Assembly: GCA_017849455.1 (NCBI GenBank)
Contig: JAFIGX010000026.1
Location: 1 to 64,000, forward strand
Direction of reading: 5' to 3'
Source of the DNA: Pseudobacter sp.
GTDB lineage: Bacteria > Bacteroidota > Bacteroidia > Chitinophagales > Chitinophagaceae
Length of the DNA stretch: 64,000 nt
In this document: piece after piece, positions 35,601-43,077 of the stretch
Numbering within the stretch: the stretch's first letter is position 1
Layout of the letters: every line of letters starts with the position of its first letter
Notes under the pieces: generated by a model
Database searches by the model: none
What the model was told of the DNA's origin: nothing
The model's input: only the letters and a program-made list of their open reading frames with translations
Translations under genes and position numbers: made by a program

Positions 35601-35737
35601 TTTGCATTGATATTTTTATTGATCTGCTCTTTAACGATCTTGATGATCTTTCCTTTGAATATATAGGGAGCTGTGAACAGGATGATGATCAGAACGAGTA
35701 GGGTAATGCCGGTGATCTTGAGGACTTTCTTTAGCAT
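32648..35737 (-). CDS. AsmA family protein
   Basis: A protein of about 1029 residues anchored by one N-terminal membrane segment (about 6-26, ITGITLLVLIIILFTAPYIF). It is followed by AsmA-type beta-rich repeats and ends in a Lys/Ala-rich helical tail (from about 950). Two internal copies about 122 residues apart (NNPDGVTDNT at 346, DNPDGVPDHT at 468) show repeat growth. AsmA-like proteins span the periplasm and are implicated in phospholipid transport to the outer membrane. The start ATG at 35737 (MLKKVLKI) is preferred. The frame is open to 35866, but that extension (PVNFSTCQLINPLINP) is translated palindrome sequence. Confidence 0.88.
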   Translation of the reverse strand: MLKKVLKITGITLLVLIIILFTAPYIFKGKIIKIVKEQINKNINAKADFTDVSVSFFRHFPKVSVAIEGIQVTGLDAFAKDTLISAKEIDAAVDLFSVIGGKEMKIYSVNINEPRIHALVNKEGKANWDITKPDTATSTAGPEKPSSFKLNLKHYAINKGYLLYDDASSGMSSEILNLDHEGSGDFTTDLFTLQTATRADAVTFIYGGIPYLAKTKTAIDADIQVDAKAKKYSFKTDEIALNDLKLSTAGFFQLLNDSTYNMDINFKAPSTEFKSILSLIPAVYQQDFAKVKTSGKALLEGFVKGVYNGQQIPAYNLNLDVQEGFFQYPDLPKPVQHINLQVKVNNPDGVTDNTVVDIPKGHIEFGSDPFDFHLLLKKPMTDRYIDAAAKGKLDLAGITQFIKLEPGTRLAGLVNADVQAKGNLAVIQQQKPGEFSAKGFVDISNLYYVSKAFPQPVQRTNAHIIIDNPDGVPDHTTVQVPAAHVEVGSDAADLTLLLKTPASDPNFDGTLKGGMNLANIAQFYTFPAGTSLAGQVQANVSFKGKKSSIDKGQYDAIQTAGTVQANNVAYRSKDYPDGVNIKNSQLTFTPKNVTLNNLAGNFMQTNFNANGSFDNLIGYALKDEALAGTLNVSADKVDLNKFMGTGAPAAKDSGAAAPATSDPFAVPRNINLTLNTKVDNLKYDKVDYNNISGSLQLQNETVSLKNVQMQALDGNIAVNGSYSTRLNKKKPDISLSYDVENLDVQKTFYAFNTVQKLMPIGKFIAGKLTSKMSVKGNLGSDMMPDLSTLTGEGTLFLLQGFLSKFQPLDKLASSLNINDLQQISIKDIKNYFEFANGKVLVKPFTVKVKDIDMEIGGMHGLDQSLDYVVNLKVPRAKLGAQANQLVDNLASQASSKGVPVKLSDVVNLKVNMGGTITNPTIKTNLKDAGSSLAQDMKDQANQFVEAKKKAADSALAAAKNAAKDTLQSVKKQVTQGVADELKKQLLGKKDSTEGQESAGDGKKKAEESVKGLFNNLLKKKKSTDTTKQQ

Positions 35738-35778
35738 AGGCCATTGGTTGGTTTGATGGTAACGAAGATAAATTATTG

Positions 35779-35914
35779 GGTTGATAAGTGGGTTGATAAG
35801 TTGACACGTTGAAAAGTTGACAGGTTTACAAGGGAATCCCCGAACTTTGGCCATCCTTGTCAACATTTCAACCTGTTAACTTTTCAACCAGACCAAAAAC
35901 ATTTCAACTTTTCC
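35779..35914. repeat. Imperfect palindrome, GTTGACAGG family, copy 4
   Basis: GTTGAAAAGTTGACAGGTT...ACAAGG (35808-35832) is mirrored by CCTTGTCAACATTTCAACCTGTTAACTT, here split as CCTTGTCAACATTTCAACC and TGTTAACTTTTCAAC (35855-35888), with an 8-base gap. The loop GGAATCCCCGAACTTTGGCC carries the family core. It occupies the divergent spacer between the asmA-like and trmH-like genes, so it may affect either promoter. Confidence 0.8.
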
Positions 35915-35918
35915 TTAT

Positions 35919-36503
35919 ATGACACCTGAAAGGAAGGACAGGCTTTTATCCGTGCTCAATAAACGGCAAAATGATCTTACAATTGTATTGGAAAATGTAT
36001 TTGACCCTCATAATATTTCGGCAGTGATGCGTACCTGCGATGCAGTAGGAGTGCAGGAAGTCTATGTGTTGAATACCAAGATCCCCCGTCACAAGAAATG
36101 GGGAGCCCGGAGCAGCAGCAGTGCTGCCAAATGGCTTACGGTGCACCAGTTCACCGATGCGGAAGCCTGTTTCCGGCAACTGCGGGCTTCTTATTCAAAA
36201 ATTTTTACAACTCATTTGAGCAGTGATGCGCATCATTTGTATGATCTCGATTTTACAGGCAGCATTGCCCTGGTCTTCGGGAATGAGCATAGTGGGGTGA
36301 GCGATGAGATCAGGGCCCTGGCCGATGGGAACTTCATCATTCCACAGGTAGGCATTATCCGTTCACTCAATATCTCGGTGGCCTGTGCTGTTACTCTGTA
36401 TGAGGCCTACCGGCAAAAATCGACGGCCGGCCATTATGATGCACGGAAAATGGAGGGACCCCAGTTGAATGAACTGCTTGAGAATTGGGGAATGGTCGAT
36501 TGA
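35919..36503 (+). CDS. trmH: TrmH family (SpoU) RNA 2'-O-ribose methyltransferase
   Basis: A 194-residue SPOUT-fold enzyme. Motif 1 is NISAVMRTCDAVGV (32-45, with Asn32 and Arg38). Motif 2 is LVFGNEHSGVSDE (118-130), with Glu123 in the cofactor knot. Motif 3 is SLNISVACAVTLYE (149-162). The length and the lack of an N-terminal extension fit tRNA (Gm18) TrmH rather than the longer rRNA RlmB type. The first gene on the plus strand after a divergent spacer filled by a palindromic repeat. Confidence 0.9.
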   Translation: MTPERKDRLLSVLNKRQNDLTIVLENVFDPHNISAVMRTCDAVGVQEVYVLNTKIPRHKKWGARSSSSAAKWLTVHQFTDAEACFRQLRASYSKIFTTHLSSDAHHLYDLDFTGSIALVFGNEHSGVSDEIRALADGNFIIPQVGIIRSLNISVACAVTLYEAYRQKSTAGHYDARKMEGPQLNELLENWGMVD

Positions 36504-36505
36504 AC

Positions 36506-36537
36506 GTTTGTGGTTGGTGGTTTGTTGTTGGTTGTTA
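36506..36537 (+). repeat. GTTTGTGGTTGGT-family repeat, single arm
   Basis: GTTTGTGGTTGGTGG followed by TTTGTTGTTGGTTGTT is a low-complexity G/T word like the arms of the palindromes at 58709-58814 and 63613-63667. Here it is a single arm between the methyltransferase stop and the thioredoxin start. Confidence 0.5.
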
Positions 36538-36550
36538 TCTCTACAAATAA

Positions 36551-37042
36551 ATGATAACTATAATGAGATTATTTTTTGGTTTAATGATCTTATTGGCCGG
36601 GTTGGAAGGAAATACGCAAACGGTCAGGAAAATGAAGGCAACCGAATTGGAAGCGTATATCCGGAACAGTGACCATCCATTGGTGATGAGTTTCTGGGCC
36701 ACCTGGTGCGCACCCTGCGTACAGGAAATACCCTGGCTGCAGCAGGCTGTGAAGAAACATGCCGATAAGAAAGTAGAGATGGTGCTGGTGAGCCTCGATC
36801 TTCCCAAAGATTATCCCGCAACGGTGACCAGTTTTATCAAACAAAAAAAACTGGAGGCGACACATATCTGGCTGGATGAGACCAATGCGGATTATTTCTG
36901 TCCGAAAATAGACAGCGCCTGGAGCGGCGGCATTCCCGCCACCCTGTTCATCAATAACCAGACAGGTTACCGTAAGTTCTTCGAACGCCAGATCACCGAC
37001 AGGCAGGCAGAGCCTGAAGTGCGGGCGCTGATGGGCCATTGA
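36551..37042 (+). CDS. TlpA-like thioredoxin-fold protein
   Basis: A 163-residue protein with an N-terminal signal peptide (about 1-22, hydrophobic LFFGLMILLAGLEG) and an active site WCAPC (Cys53, Cys56) in SFWATWCAPCVQEIPWL. A cis-proline-like GGIPATLF segment lies near 132-139. The protein is a periplasmic thiol-disulfide oxidoreductase, probably a reductant. Met5 (36563) is an equally good start. The family usually serves cytochrome maturation or disulfide balance; no partner genes are adjacent. It ends at a hairpin shared with the convergent gene. Confidence 0.88.
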   Translation: MITIMRLFFGLMILLAGLEGNTQTVRKMKATELEAYIRNSDHPLVMSFWATWCAPCVQEIPWLQQAVKKHADKKVEMVLVSLDLPKDYPATVTSFIKQKKLEATHIWLDETNADYFCPKIDSAWSGGIPATLFINNQTGYRKFFERQITDRQAEPEVRALMGH

Positions 37043-37054
37043 CCGGAATGGGGC

Positions 37055-37100
37055 CAAAAAAAAGTGGGCTGGTTTTGGGGCTAACAAAACCAACCCACTT
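37055..37100 (-). terminator. Intrinsic terminator between convergent thioredoxin-fold genes
   Basis: AAGTGGGCTGGTTTTG (37062-37077) pairs with CAAAACCAACCCACTT (37085-37100) at 15 of 16 positions, around a 7-base loop. An A-run at 37056-37063 gives a U-tract for minus-strand transcription, so it is a proper terminator for the gene ending at 37132. The hairpin would also serve the plus-strand gene. Confidence 0.8.
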
Positions 37101-37131
37101 CCGGCAAGATTTTAAAAACGGGGATTCAAGA

Positions 37132-37740
37132 TCAGATCCGTTTAATACTACATCCAACGGACCTTGATTGTTTAACGCTAACTTCCTTTCCGGCCGATAA
37201 TTCAGTGATCGCTTCCTTCAGGTGCTGGCGTTTTACGCTCTCTGCGTTATTCGGACTATCATCGATAGCTCCATGATATACGAGCTTACCATTTTTATCG
37301 AACAGAAAACATTCCGGTGTCCGGGTTGCCCCGAAAGCATCGGCCAGTTCATTGTTTTTGTCTTCGGCATAGGTCCACTCGTAACCCTGGGCAACTGAAT
37401 AAGCTTTCATGGCCTTCAGGGATTCGCTGCCTGCACGATTGCCTTCATTGGAGTTCAGGATCACCACACCCACTTTCTTATCCACCGCGTACTGGCAGGC
37501 TTCTTTGGTGCGTGCCTGGTTGTTGATCACTACCGGGCAGGTATTACAACTGAACATGACCAGTAACCCGTTTTCTTTCATGGCACTTTTCAGTGTGACC
37601 TCTTTCCCGGCAACATCTTTCAGTTTCTGCTCTGCCTTTGGCATGGCAGCCCCGATAGCCAGCGGTTCTCCGGCGATCCTGAATGCCATAACAGCAAGAG
37701 CTGGCAACAACAGCATGGTCAATAAGGTTTTTTGTCGCAT
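37132..37740 (-). CDS. Exported redoxin / AhpC-TSA-like thioredoxin-fold protein
   Basis: A 202-residue protein with a signal peptide (about 1-24) and a thioredoxin-like core. The active site is FSCNTCPVV (Cys65, Cys68), a CxxC followed by Pro, as in a Bacteroidota group of peroxiredoxin-like or thioredoxin-family proteins. A conserved RTPECFLFDKNGKLVYHGAID segment, which I split as RTPECFLFDK and NGKLVYHGAID, lies at about 143-163. The C-terminal SVGCSIKRI motif is also typical of the group. Likely periplasmic thiol chemistry; the substrate is unknown. Single gene ending at a strong hairpin. Confidence 0.85.
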   Translation of the reverse strand: MRQKTLLTMLLLPALAVMAFRIAGEPLAIGAAMPKAEQKLKDVAGKEVTLKSAMKENGLLVMFSCNTCPVVINNQARTKEACQYAVDKKVGVVILNSNEGNRAGSESLKAMKAYSVAQGYEWTYAEDKNNELADAFGATRTPECFLFDKNGKLVYHGAIDDSPNNAESVKRQHLKEAITELSAGKEVSVKQSRSVGCSIKRI

Positions 37741-37831
37741 GACGAATGATTTTTGCAGTACAAAGTTTACGAAAAAAAAACCGAAGTCGGAACGATGATT
37801 TTGAGATTTAAGGAATTAACAGGAGAGGTGG

Positions 37832-38785
37832 TCAATTCCCGGCCGACAATTCATGCCTTGCCCTTTCTTCCGCCAATGCTTTCAGCGAATGGATACTGAC
37901 ATTGAGCTCATAACCGATCAGCAGCACCAGGGAATTGATATAGATCAGTGTCATCAGCACAATGACCGTACCAATTGAACCGTAAAGCGCATTATATTTC
38001 CCAAAATTGCTGACGAAGATCGAAAAGCCCAGGGAGGCCAGTATGCTCAGGAATGTGGCGAGTATGGAGCCGGGCGAAATGAGCCTCCAACGTTTCTTGA
38101 TAGCAGGGGCATATTTGTAGATGAATGAGATGGCGTAGAAGACCAGTCCAATTATGAAGATCCATCTTACGGGGCTGATGATCTTGCTCCATTCGGCGCT
38201 CACCCCCAGCCATCTGAGCACTTCGCGCTGCATCGTAAGCAGGAGCAGGCAGGCCACGACCAATCCGAGGATGATGAAGGTCAGTTTGATGGCGGCCCAT
38301 CTTGCCTGGAGGTCCGTTCTTTTTTCAAAACCGATATAGTTCTTATTGAAGGAGCGCATGAGCCCCATCATACCATTCGATGCGAAAAAGATCAGCAACA
38401 GGAAACCGAATGAGATCAGACCGATGCGGGCCTGGTCGAGGAACCCGTCCACGAAATCCATGATGCCTTTATTATAGGTAGGGGCCGGGATCATTTCCCG
38501 GATGATGTAGTGTAACTGGTAGCGGATGGTCTTTTTAGGAATGAAAGGCAGTTGCGGGATCAGGGTGAAAAGGAAGAGGCAGGTAGGAGGGATGGCCATG
38601 ATGAAATTATAGGAAACGGCAGACGCCCGTTCCGTCAATCCTACCTTGCGGACCTGAGAAATAAAAAAAACGATCACATCATATAAAGGAACGCCATCGA
38701 AGCCGGGTAGAACAATTCGTTTGCTTTTTTCAGTGAGGAAATGGATGGGTGGAAGGTTCAGTATGATGCGCTCCAGTTTAGTCAT
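37832..38785 (-). CDS. YihY/BrkB family inner-membrane protein
   Basis: A 317-residue integral-membrane protein with about six hydrophobic segments (about 60-80, 117-135, 165-187, 205-225, 240-262, 270-290). Family landmarks include RASAVSYNFIMAIPPTCLFL (about 57-76) and the late VLMTLIYINSLVLLIGYELN segment. The family was once annotated as ribonuclease BN by mistake; its transport or structural role is not established. It is probably transcribed from its own promoter just upstream (TATATTTG at 38809-38816) rather than from mltG, whose stop codon lies at 38824. Confidence 0.9.
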   Translation of the reverse strand: MTKLERIILNLPPIHFLTEKSKRIVLPGFDGVPLYDVIVFFISQVRKVGLTERASAVSYNFIMAIPPTCLFLFTLIPQLPFIPKKTIRYQLHYIIREMIPAPTYNKGIMDFVDGFLDQARIGLISFGFLLLIFFASNGMMGLMRSFNKNYIGFEKRTDLQARWAAIKLTFIILGLVVACLLLLTMQREVLRWLGVSAEWSKIISPVRWIFIIGLVFYAISFIYKYAPAIKKRWRLISPGSILATFLSILASLGFSIFVSNFGKYNALYGSIGTVIVLMTLIYINSLVLLIGYELNVSIHSLKALAEERARHELSAGN

Positions 38786-38808
38786 GCAGCAATATCCGTT
38801 TTTTCATC

Positions 38809-38816
38809 CAAATATA
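38809..38816 (-). promoter_or_regulatory. -7 promoter element of the YihY-family gene
   Basis: TATATTTG on the minus strand is an exact TAnnTTTG box 24 bases before the ATG at 38785. The -33 region would fall inside the end of mltG, and no clear TTG is present there. Confidence 0.45.
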
Positions 38817-38823
38817 ATGTAGC

Positions 38824-39882
38824 TTATTTATTGGTATCGAGATCTTCTTTGGCTGCCTGTTTCAGTGCCTGCAACGAATCGAGCGCTTTCTGAAATGCTT
38901 TGGCATTTTTCAGGTGCTCTTCGTACGTTTCACTGAAGGTATGTTTTTTCGAGAGGTCGCTTTTGGCCACGAAATACAGGTAATTGGTGGAAGGCGCATG
39001 CAGCACTGCATCCAGCGTGACCAGCGAAGGCGTACAGATGGGGCCTGGCGGCAACCCGGTTACACGATACGTATTGTAGGGCGAAACGACCGTGAGGTGT
39101 TTTTCATAGATGCGTCGCAACCCGAAATCGCGGAGCGCGAATTTCACGGTGGGATCAGCCTGCAATTTCATGCCTTTATTCAGCCGGTTGAGGTATACAC
39201 TGGCGATATTGCCTTTTTCATCATTGGCATTCGTTTCTTCCTCCACGATCGATGCCAGCGTGTATGCCTGAACGGGAGTAAGCCTGAGTTGTTTGGCCTC
39301 CTGGATACGCTCAGGTGTCCATACCGTTTTATAGGCTGCGAATAATTTCCTGAAAATGGCAGATGGAGTGGTATTCCAGAAATAGGTGTATGTGTCGGGA
39401 TATACGGCGGCCATGACGGTACTGGTATCGAAACCATGCGGTCCGATACTGTCGGCATTGTTCAGGAAGTCCATCACGGAGGTGGAATCACATTCGAATT
39501 TGCGGCCTATCAGGGCCGCCAGGTCTTCGATGGTGCGTAGCTTGATGATCACCAGGTTCACAGGCGATTGCCGGCCATTGCGCAGCAACCGCACCACGTC
39601 GGCAATGCTCATGCCTTTCTTGATCTCATAGCGCCCCGGCTTTATTTTTTCTTCCAGGTCCATTTTCCGGGCCATGAAGTCGAAGGAGCCGGGGTTGCGG
39701 AGATAGTTGCTATCGCGGATGGTCTTCAATAACTCACCATAACTGGCATGTCCGGTGCGGATATACAGGTAGCGTTGTTTTTCTTCAAAGTTGGTGTTCG
39801 ACAGGAAGAAGCGCCAGCCGATGAATGCTGCCGCCAGCACGATCACTGCTATTATCCCGAGCAACCATTTTTTCAGGGTCAT
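38824..39882 (-). CDS. mltG: Endolytic murein transglycosylase MltG
   Basis: A 352-residue protein with one N-terminal membrane segment (about 7-27) and a YceG-like catalytic domain. The motif ASIVEEETN (210-218) holds the catalytic glutamate, and GNIASVYLNRLNKGMKLQADP follows at about 223-243. MltG cleaves nascent peptidoglycan strands near the synthesis machinery and acts as a terminase. It is separated from the upstream secG operon by a strong terminator (39919-39945), so it has its own promoter. Confidence 0.94.
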   Translation of the reverse strand: MTLKKWLLGIIAVIVLAAAFIGWRFFLSNTNFEEKQRYLYIRTGHASYGELLKTIRDSNYLRNPGSFDFMARKMDLEEKIKPGRYEIKKGMSIADVVRLLRNGRQSPVNLVIIKLRTIEDLAALIGRKFECDSTSVMDFLNNADSIGPHGFDTSTVMAAVYPDTYTYFWNTTPSAIFRKLFAAYKTVWTPERIQEAKQLRLTPVQAYTLASIVEEETNANDEKGNIASVYLNRLNKGMKLQADPTVKFALRDFGLRRIYEKHLTVVSPYNTYRVTGLPPGPICTPSLVTLDAVLHAPSTNYLYFVAKSDLSKKHTFSETYEEHLKNAKAFQKALDSLQALKQAAKEDLDTNK

Positions 39883-39918
39883 TGTATCGGATTGAATTTG
39901 TAAAGTAAAATAATAAAC

Positions 39919-39945
39919 AAAAAACCCTGCCGGAAACAGCAGGGT
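39919..39945 (-). terminator. Intrinsic terminator of the miaB-secG operon
   Basis: On the minus strand ACCCTGC (39945-39939) and GCAGGGT (39930-39924) form a 7-bp stem with an 8-base loop, directly followed by a T-run and TTTGTTTATT. It lies 26 bases after the secG stop codon and separates the operon from mltG. Confidence 0.85.
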
Positions 39946-39970
39946 AAAAATATTTTATGTTGAACGGCCG

Positions 39971-40303
39971 CTATTTGGCGGGGCCGGGCAATGGTGATCC
40001 TGAAGGAGTGGAAGGAGTAGTAGCCGGCTGTTGTGTGGTCGGCAGTTTGGCGCCCGGATCGAGGTCTTTCGCCACCCCGGAAGGAATGAAGAAAGCGGAG
40101 AACAAACAGAGCAGGGCAATGGCCACTGCCAGTACCCAGGTACCTTTCTCCAGCACGTCCGTGGTTTGTTTTACGCCCATGAACTGGTTATTGAAACCGG
40201 CGATATTTCCGGCCAGACCACCACCCTTAGGATTCTGGACCAATATGAACAGCCCAATCGCTATCGAGGCAATAATGATCAGGACCAGGAACAAAATTAT
40301 CAT
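39971..40303 (-). CDS. secG: Preprotein translocase subunit SecG
   Basis: A 110-residue protein with two membrane segments (about 2-22 and 53-74). The conserved loop VQNPKGGGLAGNIAG (about 22-36) is diagnostic of SecG, the auxiliary subunit of the SecYEG channel. The C-terminal 35 residues are Pro/Thr-rich and extend past the core family length, which is common in Bacteroidota. It is the last gene of the operon, one base after the TPR protein gene. Confidence 0.93.
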   Translation of the reverse strand: MIILFLVLIIIASIAIGLFILVQNPKGGGLAGNIAGFNNQFMGVKQTTDVLEKGTWVLAVAIALLCLFSAFFIPSGVAKDLDPGAKLPTTQQPATTPSTPSGSPLPGPAK

Positions 40304-40304
40304 A

Positions 40305-41189
40305 TCACAATGCTTTTAAATGTTGAATACGGTCTGCAAAATAAGGGCTTTTGAGGGGATTGAGCAAACTTAATTTCTCGTATATCGCAATGGCTTTGCG
40401 GTAGTTGCCTTGCTTTACCCAAACCTCCGCCATGGCTTCCGTAACGATGTCTTTGCCTTCTACGGAATGTTCCGCAATGAGTTGAATGTTTTGCTGATCG
40501 GTTTCTTCCATCCCTGTATTCCCGGCCGAAGGTGTTATCCGTTTCATGCTGCGCAGCCATTCCGTGAAACTTTTGAGCTGCTGGCCCAGTTTGTCCTTCA
40601 GGTCTTCCTGTTTCAGTTTGATGCCCTGCGAAGCAAAATAATCGATGGTATGATAGGGTTCGAAAGCAATATCGGGCTCTTCCTGGATGATCGTGGGCTC
40701 TGCCGGCGTTCCAGTTGTTTCAGCAGGCTGTGAAGGTCCCGCTACTGGTTCCGCTTCCGTTTCAATGGCCGCCTCTCCAATTGTTCCGTGACCAGGGGCG
40801 CCGGCTGTTTCAATGACCGGTCCGGGTATCACTGCTTCTTCGTTTTCGGCGGTGGGGAGTGTTGTTACCACCTGTTCTGTAACCGGTCCCGCTGCTTCCA
40901 GCGGAAGCCCTTCGGCTGCGATGGCGGCTGCCAGTGTTTCACCGGGGGCCTGGTGGTCCTCCAACTGCCAGTGGAGCCAGGTAGGGTTATGAAAATATAA
41001 AGAGGTCCTGACTGCCTGTTCATGGTATTGTTCGGACGAGGTCTGCCGCCATTTTTCAGCCAGCAATAACTGACCGATGGTGGAATATGGGTAATCGGAT
41101 ATGAACTGTTTGATATCCCGTTCGGGCACATCGAACAGGCTGTCCTTGCGGAAAAAATATTTTACGATCGTATCGATGTGATGTTGCAT
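40305..41189 (-). CDS. TPR-like protein of unknown function in the lptE-secG operon
   Basis: A 294-residue protein. Its N-terminal about 85 residues are helical and hydrophilic with many aromatics (FLFDVPERDIKQF-like start). A central acidic Pro/Ala/Thr-rich linker (about 90-180) follows. The C-terminal about 45 residues form a TPR-like helical pair (AMAEVWVKQGNYRKAIAIYEKL). No signal peptide. It sits between lptE and secG, an arrangement I recognise as recurrent in Bacteroidota, which suggests an envelope-assembly link, but no function can be assigned. Confidence 0.75.
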   Translation of the reverse strand: MQHHIDTIVKYFFRKDSLFDVPERDIKQFISDYPYSTIGQLLLAEKWRQTSSEQYHEQAVRTSLYFHNPTWLHWQLEDHQAPGETLAAAIAAEGLPLEAAGPVTEQVVTTLPTAENEEAVIPGPVIETAGAPGHGTIGEAAIETEAEPVAGPSQPAETTGTPAEPTIIQEEPDIAFEPYHTIDYFASQGIKLKQEDLKDKLGQQLKSFTEWLRSMKRITPSAGNTGMEETDQQNIQLIAEHSVEGKDIVTEAMAEVWVKQGNYRKAIAIYEKLSLLNPLKSPYFADRIQHLKAL

Positions 41190-41197
41190 GAAGCGTG

Positions 41198-41701
41198 TTA
41201 CCAGTTTGAGAAAATACGGTTGAAAATCTCATCCACTGTATTCTGGATGATGCTTTCGTTGAGTTCGGCTTCTGCCTGTTGAAGGCTTTTTTGGGCCGAG
41301 AAGTCGAAGTTACGGGAAACCGACGCTTCAAAGTTCTTAGTGGGGTCGAGATTATTTCTGAAATTGATACTGACTGTGACTGTCAACCTGTTATTGGCTG
41401 CCTGCTGGTTCGAGATACCGGCCGTGGTGATGGAATAATCGGTGATGGTGCAACTGATATCATAATGTGCATCGGCACTCTGTACCTGCGTGAGGCGGGT
41501 TTGGTTATTGATCTTCTGCCGCAATTTATCGGTGAGCTGCGGGCTCAGTTGCGGGTTGACATAGCGTGCCCTGTTCTCAATATAATTTATGCGAACGGTC
41601 TTCACATCCTTGGGGACGCTCACATCACGGAAGGAGTAGCAGCCGGTGAAGAGTGTTATGGTGAGCAGGAGACCGGGAATCAGTTGGCGGTTGGTGAACA
41701 T
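41198..41701 (-). CDS. lptE: LptE family LPS-assembly lipoprotein
   Basis: A 167-residue lipoprotein with signal MFTNRQLIPGLLLTITLF and a lipobox ending at Cys19 (FTGC), then YSFRDVSVPKDVKTVRI. This matches the LptE-like family of Bacteroidota, which plugs the LptD barrel during LPS export. The ATG at 41701 was chosen because it begins the signal peptide. The frame is open to 41797, but that stretch (LAVGNLQLAVGSRRLTVA) is translated from a dispersed repeat and overlaps the upstream gene. Nine bases separate it from the TPR gene. Confidence 0.88.
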   Translation of the reverse strand: MFTNRQLIPGLLLTITLFTGCYSFRDVSVPKDVKTVRINYIENRARYVNPQLSPQLTDKLRQKINNQTRLTQVQSADAHYDISCTITDYSITTAGISNQQAANNRLTVTVSINFRNNLDPTKNFEASVSRNFDFSAQKSLQQAEAELNESIIQNTVDEIFNRIFSNW

Positions 41702-41717
41702 CTTGAATATATGGCGG

Positions 41718-41773
41718 GGTTTAGCAACTGTCAACCGCCGACTGCCAACTGCCAACTGCAAATTGCCCACTGC
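41718..41773. repeat. Short CAACTGCC-type repeat cluster upstream of lptE
   Basis: GACTGCCAACTGCCAACTGC and CCCACTGC words recur between the regulator stop and the lptE start. GCGGTTGG just inside lptE is partly the inverse of CAACCGCC here, giving weak dyad symmetry. Low-complexity words of this kind also appear at 44575-44600 (GGTCAGCGGTCAGAAG). Confidence 0.4.
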
Positions 41774-41780
41774 TAATTTA

Positions 41781-43025
41781 TCATTCTTTAATATCATACT
41801 CTTTCAACTTACGGTATAAAGTTCTTTCGCTGATGCCCAGGTCGGTGGCGGCATCTTTACGTTTGCCTTTGTGTTTTTTCAGGGCTTTGATGATGAGTTC
41901 TTTTTCCTTGTCCATGATGTTGAGCGATTCCTCTACCTCTTCATGGTGATGGATCGCATCATCATGATGGATCACTACAGGCTGGGCCGAGGTGGCAGGA
42001 GTAGAGGGCATGATAGCGGGCGATAACACCTCCTTATTCTTCAACTCATTCAGCAGGGCCTGATTCTGCATGGCCATGCCCGGATTTTGCAGGATCTCCA
42101 CGAACATTTTCTTCAGCTCGGTCACATCTTTTTTCATATCGAAGAAAAGCTTGTAGAGTATCTCACGCTCATTGGCGAACTCATGTCCGTTGGTGCTGCC
42201 TGCGCTTGGCGCCAGTACCGGCAGCCGGTTGATATCCCGGTCGGCCGGCAGGAACCGGCGCATTTCCTGGGCGGTCACCAGCTTATCGCTTGCCAGAACG
42301 GACATCTGCTCCGCAATATTCTTCAATTCACGCACATTGCCCGGCCAGGCATAGTTAATTAACACTTCTTTCGCCTCATCATCGAGCTGGATGGGAGCAG
42401 CTTTATATTTCTCTGCGAAGTCTACGGCAAACCTCCTGAAGAGAAGCGGAATATCTTCTTTGCGGTCGCGGAGCGCAGGCACCCTGATGGGCACTGTGCT
42501 CAACCTGTAATAAAGGTCTTCCCTGAATTTTCCTTTCTGTGTGAACTCGAGCAGGTCTTTATTGGTAGCGGCAATTACGCGCACATCTGTTTTCTGTACT
42601 TTGGAAGAACCCACCCTGATGAACTCACCTGTTTCCAATACCCGCAGCAGGCGGGCTTGTGTACCAAGAGGCATTTCACCGATCTCATCGAGAAAAATGG
42701 TGCCGCCGTTCACTGTTTCGAAATAACCTTTGCGTGAATCCACCGCGCCGGTGAAAGATCCTTTTTCATGGCCGAACAATTCTGAATCTATCGTTCCTTC
42801 CGGGATAGCGCCACAGTTGACGGCAATGAATGAATTGTGCTTACGGGCCGACAATGCGTGAATGATCTGGGAAAATGCTTCCTTACCTGCACCGCTCTCA
42901 CCGGAGATCAGAACGGTGAGGTCGGTATTGGCCACCTGCGCCGCCACCTGCAATGCAAAATTCAGAGCAGGCGAGTTGCCGATAATGCCAAAACGGTTTT
43001 TTATTGATTGGATATCCATAGTCAC
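41781..43025 (-). CDS. Sigma-54-dependent transcriptional activator without receiver domain
   Basis: A 414-residue protein. The AAA+ sigma-54 interaction domain covers about 12-245: Walker A GESGAGKE (42-49), sigma54-contact loop GSFTGA (89-94, a common variant of GAFTGA), Walker B FLDEIGEMP and R-finger region. A Fis-type helix-turn-helix ends the protein (RKDAATDLGISERTLYRKL, about 391-409). There is no N-terminal receiver or GAF domain, so activity may depend on level or on a partner. It is the second gene of miaB-regulator-lptE-TPR-secG, a layout seen in other Bacteroidota. Its target promoters are unknown. Confidence 0.92.
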   Translation of the reverse strand: MTMDIQSIKNRFGIIGNSPALNFALQVAAQVANTDLTVLISGESGAGKEAFSQIIHALSARKHNSFIAVNCGAIPEGTIDSELFGHEKGSFTGAVDSRKGYFETVNGGTIFLDEIGEMPLGTQARLLRVLETGEFIRVGSSKVQKTDVRVIAATNKDLLEFTQKGKFREDLYYRLSTVPIRVPALRDRKEDIPLLFRRFAVDFAEKYKAAPIQLDDEAKEVLINYAWPGNVRELKNIAEQMSVLASDKLVTAQEMRRFLPADRDINRLPVLAPSAGSTNGHEFANEREILYKLFFDMKKDVTELKKMFVEILQNPGMAMQNQALLNELKNKEVLSPAIMPSTPATSAQPVVIHHDDAIHHHEEVEESLNIMDKEKELIIKALKKHKGKRKDAATDLGISERTLYRKLKEYDIKE

Positions 43026-43077
43026 TATGCTTTTAACTCCTTTCGTAATATGCGTTGGTTGGTAGGATATGATTCAT

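Noticed and set aside
35738..35866. N-terminal extension of the AsmA-family protein
   Set aside because: The residues come from a palindromic repeat, and the membrane anchor normally lies at the very N-terminus.
28871..35914. Possible CRISPR array from recurrent GTTGACAGG words
   Set aside because: The copies are 0.8-3.2 kb apart, in both orientations, without regular spacers or cas genes.
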